Below the pieces are notes generated by a model. The model saw only the letters and a list, made by a program, of their open reading frames with translations. It was not told the origin of the DNA and searched no databases. Below, piece by piece: positions 8,071-16,125 of a stretch of DNA of 64,000 bases (within the stretch, counting starts at the first letter, position 1; each line of letters begins with the position of its first letter). The DNA comes from Paraburkholderia sp. BL25I1N1 (GTDB lineage Bacteria > Pseudomonadota > Gammaproteobacteria > Burkholderiales > Burkholderiaceae): NCBI RefSeq assembly GCF_003002025.1, contig NZ_PVZB01000019.1, forward strand, positions 102,817 through 166,816. Reading direction: 5' to 3'. The translations under genes were made by a program, and so were the position numbers.

Positions 8071-8416
8071 CTTGGTGCGCGCTTATCCACGAAGTCACCG
8101 TGTCCGAGCCGCTGCGCGGCGCGTCCGTCTGAAAAAGGACTGGTTTCATGAAATATCGGTGAGCCGCAAATCGGTCCAAAATCACCATATCTCTTTCACC
8201 TTGTCGATTGTGGACTGTAAAGTCTACGATTTGTCGGCAAGGCCGGCAGATAACGCGCCTTACCCGTCCGACCAGCGAATAGCGCACCGCGGACCCGGAC
8301 GACAGAGGTACTATTCGGGCGTCAGTCGGCAACGCTTCCAATTACTCCGGCGGGCACCGCCCCCGATGACGCGTCTCCTCAGCGCGTCGCTCCCGCAACA
8401 CCGATCCCACCTCACC
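8071..8416. other. Intergenic region after tRNA-Thr holding one copy of a 34-bp repeated sequence
   Basis: This 346-nt region lies between the tRNA terminator and the preferred start of the methyltransferase. The + strand frame stays open through it, but codon use is poor and no Shine-Dalgarno supports an earlier start. At 8194-8227 it has a sequence (TTTCACCTTGTCGAT followed by a GTGGAC...GTCTAC imperfect palindrome) that matches 10124-10157, inside the flavoprotein gene, at 30 of 34 bases. No tRNA-end duplication or integrase remnant is visible. Confidence 0.5.
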
Positions 8417-9541
8417 ATGACCAGCCCTGCAACCATCACCTGGCCCGAAGCCGACGGCCCCCGCACCGCGCGTTGGCGCTCCGAAGCAGCCGTGCCGCCG
8501 CCCAGGCGCGTCATCGTTGCGGACGACCGCACCACCGCCGATTCCGCGTACCGACTCGCGTGCGAAGGGACCGCGCTCCTGTGGAACGGCGACTTCCAGA
8601 ACGCTCGCCAGCTGCTGCAAGCGGTGACGCGCCGACTGGAGCGTAAGCCGCGCAAGCAGGGCGAAACGCCGCTCGACGCATTCAATCTGCATCGCCAAGC
8701 GCAGTCGCAGCGCGCGCGTACGCTCGGCATGATTCTGATTCCGCTCGACGCCACGTACACCATTCCGCTGCGCCGCGCGCCCGATGTCCAGCAAGCTTGC
8801 GTCGAAACCTACGGACCGTCGAACGACGAACCGTCCGTCGTGTCGCTGCGTGAACTGCTCGGCATGATCGGCGCGCACGAGTGGCGCAAGAAGGGCGTCG
8901 AGATTCCCGCGCTGGGCGACCGGATTCATCCGCATTACGGCGTGTTCTCGCCGGTGCGCGGCGAATATGTGGATCTCGTCGCGCGCACGCCGCTGCCTTC
9001 GTTGAACAAGGCGTTCGATATCGGCACGGGCACGGGCGTGTTGTCGGCGCTGCTCGCTAAACGCGGCGTGAAGAAAATCATCGCTACCGATCAGGATCCG
9101 CGTGCGCTCGCTTGCGCGCGCGAAAACCTCACGCGTCTCGGTTACGACCAGCAGGTCGACGTCGTGCAGGCCGATCTGTTTCCCGAAGGGCGCGCGCCGC
9201 TCGTGGTGTGCAATCCGCCGTGGGTGCCGGCGAGACCCGCTTCGCCGATCGAGTACGCGATCTACGATCCGGAAAGCCGCATGCTGCTCGGCTTCCTTAA
9301 CGGCTTGGCGGAGCATCTGTCGCCGGGTGGGGAAGGCTGGCTGATCATGTCGGATTTCGCCGAGCATCTCGGTTTGCGCACGCGCGACTGGTTGCTGGCG
9401 GCCATCGACAAGGCGGGTTTGAGCGTGGTGGGCCGCGAGGACATTCGTCCGCGTCACCCCAAGTCGACCGATGAAACCGATGCGCTGCACACGGCGCGCA
9501 TGGCCGAAGTGACGTCGCTGTGGCGTCTGAAGGCGCGCTAA
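8417..9541 (+). CDS. Class I SAM-dependent methyltransferase
   Basis: About 374 residues from the ATG at 8417. The C-terminal two thirds carry a Rossmann methyltransferase fold: motif I reads FDIGTGTGVLSALLA, an acidic loop follows (ATDQDP), and the NPPW tetrad (CNPPWVP) is typical of methyltransferases acting on a planar nitrogen of Gln, adenine or guanine, such as PrmC/RlmG-like enzymes. The N-terminal ~120 residues have no motif I recognise. The substrate is unknown. The start at 8417 is preferred because upstream codons run through low-quality sequence; an ATG at 8366 is an alternative. It converges on the BaiN-like gene. Confidence 0.8.
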   Translation: MTSPATITWPEADGPRTARWRSEAAVPPPRRVIVADDRTTADSAYRLACEGTALLWNGDFQNARQLLQAVTRRLERKPRKQGETPLDAFNLHRQAQSQRARTLGMILIPLDATYTIPLRRAPDVQQACVETYGPSNDEPSVVSLRELLGMIGAHEWRKKGVEIPALGDRIHPHYGVFSPVRGEYVDLVARTPLPSLNKAFDIGTGTGVLSALLAKRGVKKIIATDQDPRALACARENLTRLGYDQQVDVVQADLFPEGRAPLVVCNPPWVPARPASPIEYAIYDPESRMLLGFLNGLAEHLSPGGEGWLIMSDFAEHLGLRTRDWLLAAIDKAGLSVVGREDIRPRHPKSTDETDALHTARMAEVTSLWRLKAR

Positions 9542-9550
9542 GCGGTGAGA

Positions 9551-9588
9551 CGCATTGCGGCTCGCTCACCGAGAAGAGCGGCAATGCG
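9551..9588. terminator. Hairpin between convergent genes
   Basis: CGCATTGCGGCTC (9551-9563) pairs with GAGCGGCAATGCG (9576-9588) with one mismatch. It lies between convergent stop codons, with no T-run on either side. Confidence 0.55.
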
Positions 9589-9593
9589 GCGCG

Positions 9594-10859
9594 TCAGGTC
9601 GATGCGCGGTCGACATACGCCGCCGCCCCGCGCCCTGCCGCGAGGCCGCTGGCAAAGCAGGCGGTGAGCAGGTAGCCGCCCGTCGGCGCTTCCCAGTCGA
9701 GCATTTCGCCCGCGCAGAAGACGCCGGGCAGGCGCTCGATCATCAGATGTTCGTTGAGCGCCTCGAAGGGAATGCCGCCGGCGGTGCTGATTGCTTCCGC
9801 GATCGGACGGGCGCGCGTGAGCCGCACGGGCAGCGCCTTGATGGCGTGCGCGAGACCGTTGGCGTCCGCGAAAGCTTCTTTCGACAGAATCTCATGCAAC
9901 AGAGCCAGTTTTACCCCACCAATCCCGATCCGACCGTGCAAGTGACTCGACATCGAACGTGAGCCGCGCGGCCGCGTGACTTCGGCGACGACTCGCTCCA
10001 AAGCCAGGCCTGGCGCCAGATCGAGCATGATCGTGACGTCGCCGTCAGCCAGAATCCGCTCCCGAATCTGGCTCGACAAGGCATAGATCAGACTGCCTTC
10101 GAGGCCCGTTTCGGTCAAAAGTATTTCACCTTGTCGATGGTGGACTTTATTGTCTACATCGGTGAGCGTGATGGCCACGGGCTTGACCGGTTGCCCCGCG
10201 AAACGCTCGCGCAGATAGGGGCTCCAGTCGGCGTCGAAGCCGCAGTTCGCTGGCAGTAGGGGCGTGACGGGCACATCGCGCGAGGCCATCAGCGGGACCC
10301 ACGCGGCGTCCGAGCCGAGACGCGGCCAGCTTGCGCCGCCGAGCGCAAACACCACGGCGTCGAAGGTGACGGCTTGCTCGCCGTCCGGCGTGGCGAAACG
10401 GAGCATATGCGTGGCGTCGTCGCTGGCTTCGGCGTCCCAGCCGCACCATTTGTGGCGCATGTGAAAACGCACGCCCGCTTCGCGCAGTCGATGCAGCCAC
10501 GCCCGCAGCATCGGTGCGGCTTTCATGTCGGCCGGAAAAACGCGCCCCGAACTGCCGACGAAGGTCTCCACGCCCAACTCGTGCAGCCACGCGCGCAAAG
10601 CGTCGGGATCGAAGGCCCGCACGAGCGGCGCGATCTGCTCGCGGCGCGCGCCGTAGCGGCCGAGAAACGGCTCGAGCGGCTCCGAATGCGTGATGTTCAT
10701 GCCGCCTTTGCCCGCCATCAGAAATTTGCGGCCGACCGACGGCATGGCGTCATGGACGTCGACCTGCACGCCTTGCTGCGCGAGCGCCTCGGCGGCCATC
10801 AAGCCGGCGGGGCCGCCGCCGATCACGGCGACGCGGGCGGAATGGAATGAGGATGACAT
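9594..10859 (-). CDS. BaiN/HI0933-family FAD-dependent oxidoreductase
   Basis: Flavoprotein of the HI0933/YhiN/BaiN family, 421 residues from the ATG at 10859. The N-terminal dinucleotide-binding motif is VAVIGGGPAGLMAAEAL, followed by the family hallmark GRKFLMAGKGGMNITH. The segment RQGEILLTETGLEGSLIY matches the insert region of the subfamily that resembles P. putida PP4765. The biochemical role of these proteins is poorly defined. A 34-bp sequence at 10124-10157 inside the gene, encoding about VDNKVHHRQGE, recurs almost exactly in the intergenic region at 8194-8227. A longer in-frame start at 10958 is unlikely. Confidence 0.87.
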   Translation of the reverse strand: MSSSFHSARVAVIGGGPAGLMAAEALAQQGVQVDVHDAMPSVGRKFLMAGKGGMNITHSEPLEPFLGRYGARREQIAPLVRAFDPDALRAWLHELGVETFVGSSGRVFPADMKAAPMLRAWLHRLREAGVRFHMRHKWCGWDAEASDDATHMLRFATPDGEQAVTFDAVVFALGGASWPRLGSDAAWVPLMASRDVPVTPLLPANCGFDADWSPYLRERFAGQPVKPVAITLTDVDNKVHHRQGEILLTETGLEGSLIYALSSQIRERILADGDVTIMLDLAPGLALERVVAEVTRPRGSRSMSSHLHGRIGIGGVKLALLHEILSKEAFADANGLAHAIKALPVRLTRARPIAEAISTAGGIPFEALNEHLMIERLPGVFCAGEMLDWEAPTGGYLLTACFASGLAAGRGAAAYVDRAST

Positions 10860-11241
10860 GCGGGCCTGCGGAAGAGCGGAAGTGGCGGCGCGCACACGGT
10901 TCGGATGATCCGGCGGCGCGAAGGCCGCTATTTTCACACCGTGGACAGCGCAGGGCAAACGTGCGAGCGGATCGGCAGGCCGAAATAGGCTGGGTTCAGG
11001 CGGTCCTGCATCCGGCCGGTTTGCTTCGGTGCCTTTGTTATCGAGCGGCGCGACCTATACTTTTCAGACACCTTCCATCGGACGCCGCACGCGTCTTCCT
11101 CGCGTCAGACCAACTCGCCACCTTCCCCGCCACCCGGCGCTATCCGCGCAATCGGAGCCGCTGTGTCACGGCCGGCGATCTGGTCCGCGCGTCTGCTGCC
11201 TGCGTGGATGTCTGAACGTCATCTGAATCAAGGAGACTGCC
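10860..11241. other. Intergenic region, 382 nt, between divergent genes
   Basis: It separates the BaiN-like gene from the DUF1059 gene, which are transcribed apart, so it must hold both promoters. I see no convincing -35/-10 pair, hairpin or small frame apart from AAGGAGACTGCC directly before the DUF1059 start. Confidence 0.5.
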
Positions 11242-11451
11242 ATGTCCCGCAAATACATCGATTGCCGCGAGTTTCCGAGCGAAACGAACTGCACCGTCGC
11301 CCTGTCTGCCGACAGCGAGAGCGAATTGCTCGACGCCGCCGTGCAGCACGCGGTCACGGTGCACAAACATACGGATTCGCCGGAATTGCGCTCGCAACTC
11401 AAGACGCTCTTTCACGACGGCACGCCGCCGGTCGAAGCACCGCGCGCGTGA
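11242..11451 (+). CDS. Small DUF1059-family protein
   Basis: A 69-residue soluble protein beginning MSRKYIDCREFPSETNC, with the DUF1059 pattern: a CREF start, a short beta-strand core, then an alpha-helix with A-x-x-H-A-x-x-x-H (AAVQHAVTVHKH). The function of the family is unknown. AAGGAGACTGCC places a good Shine-Dalgarno nine bases before the ATG. It appears to be a single-gene unit. Confidence 0.85.
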   Translation: MSRKYIDCREFPSETNCTVALSADSESELLDAAVQHAVTVHKHTDSPELRSQLKTLFHDGTPPVEAPRA

Positions 11452-11541
11452 GCTGCTGTCTTTTAGGGCGCTACAGAACGAGCGACCCGCGCGAACGGCA
11501 CCTTGCCGCCCGCGCGGGTCGCAGCATCGTCGAACCAGGTC

Positions 11542-11862
11542 CTAGCCGGGGTACGCCTCGTCCACCTTCAACCCGGCGAGCTTGAAGATCACCCGCAGCG
11601 TTTGCGGCTTGATATCGCGCCGCGAAGCCAGCGTAGTCATGACGAAGTCGAGCACTTTGGCGTACTTGAGCATGGTCAGACAGGTTTCCATGTCCACGCT
11701 GCCGTCGCGCATGACTTCGGCCAGACGGAGCATCTCCGTCGAGATGTCACGCGCCATTTCCAGTTCGAGTTGCTGCTTCTCGGACCACGCCGGGGTGGCG
11801 ATCAGTTTCGCCAGCATTTCCTGAAATTTCTGTTCGACGTTTCCGTTGGGTACCGTATCCAT
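11542..11862 (-). CDS. Conserved small hypothetical protein, helical
   Basis: 106 residues, predicted mostly helical and without signal peptide or membrane segment. It has a Leu/Met-rich amphipathic stretch from about 10 to 85 and a GLKVDEAYPG end. Codon use is clean and the AT-poor third positions match neighbouring genes, so it is probably real. I do not recognise the family. It converges with the DUF1059 gene and is followed, across 383 nt, by the divergent methyltransferase at 12246. Confidence 0.7.
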   Translation of the reverse strand: MDTVPNGNVEQKFQEMLAKLIATPAWSEKQQLELEMARDISTEMLRLAEVMRDGSVDMETCLTMLKYAKVLDFVMTTLASRRDIKPQTLRVIFKLAGLKVDEAYPG

Positions 11863-12245
11863 TGCCGCCTCTTCTATTTTCCGAGCACGCGTCCGCTTGA
11901 AGTCTCGGCGCGCTGCTGGTTACGTAACGTTCGGCCCGTGTTCCGGGACCGTCCTCCCCACATGCATTCGGTTCGCGTGGTGAAAGCCACGGCCGCAGCC
12001 CGTTGTTATAGGCGGCACAGCCGGCACCATCGTGCCTAGCCGTTACGCAAGCTGCTTTTGTACCTTTCCGAAACCTTCCACGCGGCGCTTTTCGTGCAGG
12101 AAGTGTTCCAGGTTTGTGCTCTTTCTGGCATGGTTTGGCGGCTCCTTCGGTCAGCAAGCCGCACTTTGGGTAAACTGGCAGCAACTTTTCCCTTTTTCCG
12201 TCGCCTGTCGCACGTTCACGCTGCAATTATTGGCGATTTCCCTCG
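11863..12245. other. Intergenic region, 383 nt, between divergent genes
   Basis: It holds the promoters of two divergent genes. A perfect 10-bp palindrome, GTTACGTAAC, lies at 11919-11928 and could be a regulator site. No ORF with plausible codon use, no terminator and no recognisable small RNA was seen. Confidence 0.5.
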
Positions 12246-13082
12246 ATGTCCACCAAAACGCACGAAATCCGCCCCAACCAATCCGTCGAATTGCTGAAGG
12301 AGCTGCATATCCTCACGCGCGACGGCAAGATGAACCAGGACAGCCGCCGCAAGCTGAAACAGGTCTATCACCTGTTCCAGTTCATCGAGCCGCTGCTCAA
12401 AGACCTCAAGAACGAGCAAGGCGCCGTGACCCTCGTCGACCACGGCGCGGGCAAGTCCTATCTAGGTTTTATCCTGTATGACCTTTTCTTCAAGGAATTT
12501 CAGGGCGATGCGGGCGGTGCGTCACACATATATGGTATTGAGACGCGCGAGGAGCTTGTCGCGAAGTCGGAGGAACTGGCGCAACGGCTGGGATTCACCG
12601 GCATGTCGTTTCTGAATCTGTCGGTGGCGGACTCGATTACGTCGGACCGCTTGCCGGCCCGGATCGACATCGTGACCGCGCTGCACGCCTGCAACACCGC
12701 AACCGACGACGCGCTGCGCTTCGCGCTCGAAAAGAAGGCGAAGTACATCGTGGTCGTGCCGTGCTGTCAGGCCGAGGTGGCGGGGGTATTGCGGCAGAAC
12801 AAGGGCAAATCGCTCGGCAACGCCCTCACGGAAATCTGGCGGCATCCGTTGCACACGCGGGAGTTCGGGAGCCAGATCACGAACGTGCTGCGGTGTTTGC
12901 AGCTTGAAGCGCACGGCTATCAGGTCAGCGTGACCGAACTGGTGGGCTGGGAGCATTCCATGAAGAATGAACTCATCATCGCCCAGTACAAGGATTTGCC
13001 GAGGCGCCGGCCGGCGGAGCGCTTGAACGAGGTGATGGAAACGCTCGGGATCGAGGAGTTGAAGGAACGGTTTTTTGTTTGA
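12246..13082 (+). CDS. SAM-dependent methyltransferase, METTL25/GSTCD-type domain
   Basis: 278 residues. A helical N-terminal region (about 1-60) is followed by motif I, VTLVDHGAGKSYLGFILYD, in which the usual acidic-GxGxG is DHGAGKS. Further on are ALHACNTATDDAL and VVPCCQAEV. The D-x-G-x-G-K-[ST] plus LHACG/PCCQ pattern is that of the methyltransferase domains of METTL25 and GSTCD, some of which act on RNA or ribosomal proteins. The substrate here is unknown. Translation starts at an ATG in a CGATG context without a strong Shine-Dalgarno. Confidence 0.82.
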   Translation: MSTKTHEIRPNQSVELLKELHILTRDGKMNQDSRRKLKQVYHLFQFIEPLLKDLKNEQGAVTLVDHGAGKSYLGFILYDLFFKEFQGDAGGASHIYGIETREELVAKSEELAQRLGFTGMSFLNLSVADSITSDRLPARIDIVTALHACNTATDDALRFALEKKAKYIVVVPCCQAEVAGVLRQNKGKSLGNALTEIWRHPLHTREFGSQITNVLRCLQLEAHGYQVSVTELVGWEHSMKNELIIAQYKDLPRRRPAERLNEVMETLGIEELKERFFV

Positions 13083-13142
13083 GCCTGATGGGGCGGCGGC
13101 GCGCGGTCGCTTTTGCGGGCCGTTGCGCGTAGTAGCGCTTCA

Positions 13143-13697
13143 TCAACGCTTCATCAACGCATTCCAGCCCGCCAGCCCGATTCGCCGGAGCGTTTCCTGA
13201 TTCCGCTCGTAAATCTCTTCAGCGTCGGGAAAAGCCTGAACCGCGCGCTCGATGCTGTCCTCGCGCAGTAAATGCAAAATCGGATACGGCGCGCGATTCG
13301 TGTAGTTCTCGATATCGTCGGGCTCGCTGCCTTCGAACTGATAAAAGGGATGGAAGCTCGCGATCTGAACGACGCCTTCAAGCCGAAGCTGCTTGAGCAT
13401 GCGTTCGGCGAAAAACAGGCAATCGTTGTAGTCGAGAAAATCGCTGAGCGCTTGCGGCACGATTAACAGCGTCGTATCCACGGCATCCGGGTCGGCGGCG
13501 ACGAGCGTCTGAAGCTCCGTTTCCAGATCGGTCAGCACGCCTTCCATGTCCACGGCATCGCTGACGGCATAGCGAATCTGTCCCTTCACATGGACTGCCT
13601 TCGCGAACGGGCAGAGATTGAGGCCGATCACAGCCTCGGTCAGCCAGTGACGAGTAGCGGCAACAACGGCATCGTGGGATTCGGCGGACAGCGACAT
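13143..13697 (-). CDS. DUF1415 family protein
   Basis: 184 residues, soluble. It shows the DUF1415 signature: an N-terminal W-L-T-x-A-V-I-G-L-N-L-C-P-F-A segment, a central ASFHPFYQFEG motif and the NRAPYPILHLLRE stretch near the C-terminus. Family function is unknown. It is convergent with the methyltransferase at 12246. The stop codon lies in an 11-bp direct repeat (GCTTCATCAAC twice at 13137-13158), a place where slippage could alter the last residues. Confidence 0.87.
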   Translation of the reverse strand: MSLSAESHDAVVAATRHWLTEAVIGLNLCPFAKAVHVKGQIRYAVSDAVDMEGVLTDLETELQTLVAADPDAVDTTLLIVPQALSDFLDYNDCLFFAERMLKQLRLEGVVQIASFHPFYQFEGSEPDDIENYTNRAPYPILHLLREDSIERAVQAFPDAEEIYERNQETLRRIGLAGWNALMKR

Positions 13698-13791
13698 GGC
13701 AGGCGGCGCGGGAGATAAAGCGCCATTTTAACGGGCGGATCGGCGTCGATTCGCGTCTCGCTCAAACAGAACGTCAAGGCTGAAAATTCGG

Positions 13792-14460
13792 TTAGCTGCC
13801 GCTGCCGCTGCCGCTGCCGCTGCCGCTGCTGCAGCTGCCGCACGCCGCGGCGATCAACTGTGCGGCGACTTTCGGCGCGGCCAGAATGGGCCCGCATCCG
13901 GGCCCATAGGTCTGGCTGGCCGCATACACGCCTTCGATCATCAAACCGAGCGCGTTGGCGAGCGCTACCGGATCATCGGCGCCGGCCGCCGTGGTCAGTT
14001 CCGTGAGCCGCGCCATCAAGCGAGCCTTGTTGCGAAACACGAATTGCCGCGCCGGATGCGCCGCCTCCGGAAACTCCACCGACACGTTCACGAATGGACA
14101 GCCGCGATAATCGTCGACAGACGCGCGCACCGCGAGGTCGTCGAAATATTGCTGTAGCTGCCTTGCCGGTTCGCCCGGATGCTTGGCGAAGCTTCGCTCC
14201 ACATAGCTGAAGAACTGCTCGTCCTTGCGCTCCAGGTAAGCCATGACCAGGTCGTCTTTCGACGAAAACTGCCGGTACAAGCTCATCTTGTTCACGCCCG
14301 CGCGCTCGACCACCGCGTCCACACCGACGGCTCGCACGCCCTCGCGATAGAACAGCTCGTCCGCGGCACGCAGCAAGTGCTGCTGCGCCTGCGGGCCGGC
14401 GGTCTGCGCGCCGCGCGTGCGGCGCGCGACGGCCGGCTTTGGGGTTTGACTGTCGGACAT
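13792..14460 (-). CDS. TetR-family transcriptional regulator with a Gly-Ser repeat tail
   Basis: 222 residues. The N-terminal helix-turn-helix is clear at about 30-72, with GVDAVVERAGVNKMSLYRQFSSKDDL, the TetR DNA-binding signature. The ligand-binding C-terminal domain is typical of YcdC/TetR_C subgroups (CPFVNVSVEFP). The last twelve or so residues are an almost pure Ser-Gly repeat encoded by a hexanucleotide array at 13795-13830. It is divergent from an MFS permease 155 nt away, and paired inverted repeats lie between them, so it probably represses that permease and itself. Confidence 0.88.
   Translation of the reverse strand: MSDSQTPKPAVARRTRGAQTAGPQAQQHLLRAADELFYREGVRAVGVDAVVERAGVNKMSLYRQFSSKDDLVMAYLERKDEQFFSYVERSFAKHPGEPARQLQQYFDDLAVRASVDDYRGCPFVNVSVEFPEAAHPARQFVFRNKARLMARLTELTTAAGADDPVALANALGLMIEGVYAASQTYGPGCGPILAAPKVAAQLIAAACGSCSSGSGSGSGSGS
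13795..13830. repeat. Hexanucleotide repeat (GCTGCC)5 plus one variant unit
   Basis: Five perfect GCTGCC units and a sixth GCTGCT form the 3' end of the TetR gene. Each unit encodes Gly-Ser, so gain or loss of units changes tail length without shifting the frame. Confidence 0.9.
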
Positions 14461-14488
14461 GGATGACCACCTGAACTCAATTAACGCC

Positions 14489-14569
14489 TTGACATGTTAC
14501 CGAGCAGTAACTAAGATCGCAACATCTATTGTGACTGATCTGTCACAAGTCCTTTACCGAACACGTAAC
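14489..14569 (+). promoter_or_regulatory. MFS promoter with overlapping inverted repeats (likely TetR operators)
   Basis: TTGACA (14489-14494), a 17-nt spacer and TAAGAT (14512-14517) form a good sigma-70 promoter toward the MFS gene. The spacer is filled by GTTAC-CGAGCA-GTAAC (14496-14511). A near copy, TTACCGAACACGTAAC, lies at 14554-14569. Between them is a 7-bp perfect repeat, TTGTGAC-N6-GTCACAA (14529-14548). The placement fits repression by the divergent TetR protein. Confidence 0.65.
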
Positions 14570-14615
14570 AATCTAAGCGGCGTCGCCTGCGGAGCAGGTG
14601 TCGATTGGAGAATCC

Positions 14616-15899
14616 ATGAACTGGGCAGCAAGACTGATTGGCGGACGTTTCCACTACGGCTGGTTGACCGTCGCGGTGGTTTTTCTGGTGCTGCTGGCGG
14701 CGGCCGGCACGCGCGCCACGCCGAGCGTGATGATGCTGCCGCTCGAGCATCAATTCGGCTGGAGTCGCGCAACGATTTCTCTCGCGATCTCCGTGAACAT
14801 CGCGCTGTACGGTCTGATGGGACCGTTCGCGGCGGCGGCGATGCAACGTTTCGGTGTGCGTCCCACGCTGCTGGCCGCGCTGGGGACGATGGCGGCGGGC
14901 GTCGCGCTGTCGTCGCTGATGACGCACCCGTGGCAAATGGTCCTGATCTGGGGCGTGATGGTCGGTGGCTCGACGGGTGTCGCGGCGCTGTCGCTCTCGG
15001 CGACGGTGGTGACGCGCTGGTTCACCACGCGGCGCGGCCTCGTCATGGGCATTCTCACGGCAAGTTCGGCGACCGGCCAACTCGTGTTCCTGCCGATGCT
15101 CGCCGCCATCGCCGAGCACCACGGCTGGCGGCAAGTGGTGTGGGTCGTCGCCATTGCGGCCGCGGTCGTGATTCCGCTGGTGGCGTTTCTGTTGCCCGAG
15201 CGCCCGGCCGACATGAAGCTGCGCCCGTACGGCGAACCGCACGATTCGCCCATCAACAGCACCGTCACCAAGCAGAATCCGCTGGCGATCGCCTTCGGCA
15301 CACTCGCCATGGCCAGCAAGACGCGCGACTTCTGGTTGCTGTTCTTCAGCTTCTTTATCTGCGGCGCAAGCACCAACGGCTATGTCGGCACGCATCTAAT
15401 CGCGATGTGCGGCGACTACGGCATGACGGAAGTGCAGGGCGCTTCCCTGCTTGCCGCGATGGGCATCTTCGATCTGTTCGGCACGACCCTCTCGGGCTGG
15501 TTGTCCGACCGCTTCAATAGCCGCGTGCTGCTGTTCTGGTACTACGGCCTGCGCGGTTTGTCGTTGATGTATCTGCCGCACGCGTTCGGCATCGACTTCT
15601 TCGGGTTGCCGCTGTTCGCCGTGTTCTACGGCCTCGACTGGATCGCGACCGTGCCGCCGACCGTGCGTCTGGCCACCGACGTCTACGGCAAGGAATCGGC
15701 GCCGGTGGTGTTCGGCTGGGTCGTTGCCGGGCATCAACTCGGCGCGGCGTTCGCGGCGCTCGGCGCGGGTATGCTGCGCGCGAGCCTCGGTACGTACACG
15801 GTGGCGTCGATGATTTCCGGCGGCTTGTGCCTCGTGGCGGCGGTGATCGTATTGCGGATCAACCGGCCCGCCAAAGTGCCGGAACCGCAGGTGGCGTAG
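14616..15899 (+). CDS. MFS transporter, monocarboxylate/oxalate-type
   Basis: 427 residues with about twelve membrane helices in two six-helix halves. The N-terminus FHYGWLTVAVVFLVLL and the GWSRATISLAIS segment resemble bacterial members of the monocarboxylate/oxalate-formate group of major facilitator permeases. The substrate cannot be read from sequence. The ATG at 14616 has TTGGAGA six bases upstream; a GTG at 14598 is less likely. It is divergent from a TetR regulator, with operator-like repeats between. Confidence 0.85.
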   Translation: MNWAARLIGGRFHYGWLTVAVVFLVLLAAAGTRATPSVMMLPLEHQFGWSRATISLAISVNIALYGLMGPFAAAAMQRFGVRPTLLAALGTMAAGVALSSLMTHPWQMVLIWGVMVGGSTGVAALSLSATVVTRWFTTRRGLVMGILTASSATGQLVFLPMLAAIAEHHGWRQVVWVVAIAAAVVIPLVAFLLPERPADMKLRPYGEPHDSPINSTVTKQNPLAIAFGTLAMASKTRDFWLLFFSFFICGASTNGYVGTHLIAMCGDYGMTEVQGASLLAAMGIFDLFGTTLSGWLSDRFNSRVLLFWYYGLRGLSLMYLPHAFGIDFFGLPLFAVFYGLDWIATVPPTVRLATDVYGKESAPVVFGWVVAGHQLGAAFAALGAGMLRASLGTYTVASMISGGLCLVAAVIVLRINRPAKVPEPQVA

Positions 15900-15981
15900 A
15901 GCCGCACGCAATCGACCTGCACGATGCCGGCAAATGCACCGGTTTGAAATCGCGCGCGGCTGTTCGGGCATCGCGACAACG

Positions 15982-16004
15982 ACGGCCCCGCAAGGGGCCG
16001 TTTT
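15982..16004 (+). terminator. Intrinsic terminator after the MFS gene
   Basis: ACGGCCCC (15982-15989), a GCAA tetraloop, GGGGCCGT and TTTT form a compact, strong terminator. Confidence 0.88.
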
Positions 16005-16125
16005 GCTATCGCAGCCGGCGCGAAACAAACTGCTCGCTTGTTGGCGCACGCGTGCCAAGCCCGGTTATGCTATGTGGCCCCCGGGCAGTTGCCCGTCGAT
16101 CATGAATTTCGACCGAGAGAAGCGC

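Noticed and set aside
7988..8341. Minus-strand 117-codon frame across tRNA-Thr
   Set aside because: It reads through the tRNA gene (giving the well-known spurious AAGLEPATS-type end) and has no ribosome site.
7950..8416. tRNA-Thr 3' end as a genomic-island attachment site
   Set aside because: No repeat of the tRNA end, no integrase gene and no compositional break follow. The next genes are ordinary core genes.
8072..8416. N-terminal extension of the methyltransferase to 8072
   Set aside because: It would begin directly at the tRNA terminator, includes the repeated 34-bp element and lacks conserved protein sequence or a Shine-Dalgarno.
13795..13840. The hexanucleotide array as a CRISPR or phase-variation switch
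   Set aside because: No spacers are present, and six-base units cannot shift the frame. Only tail length could vary.
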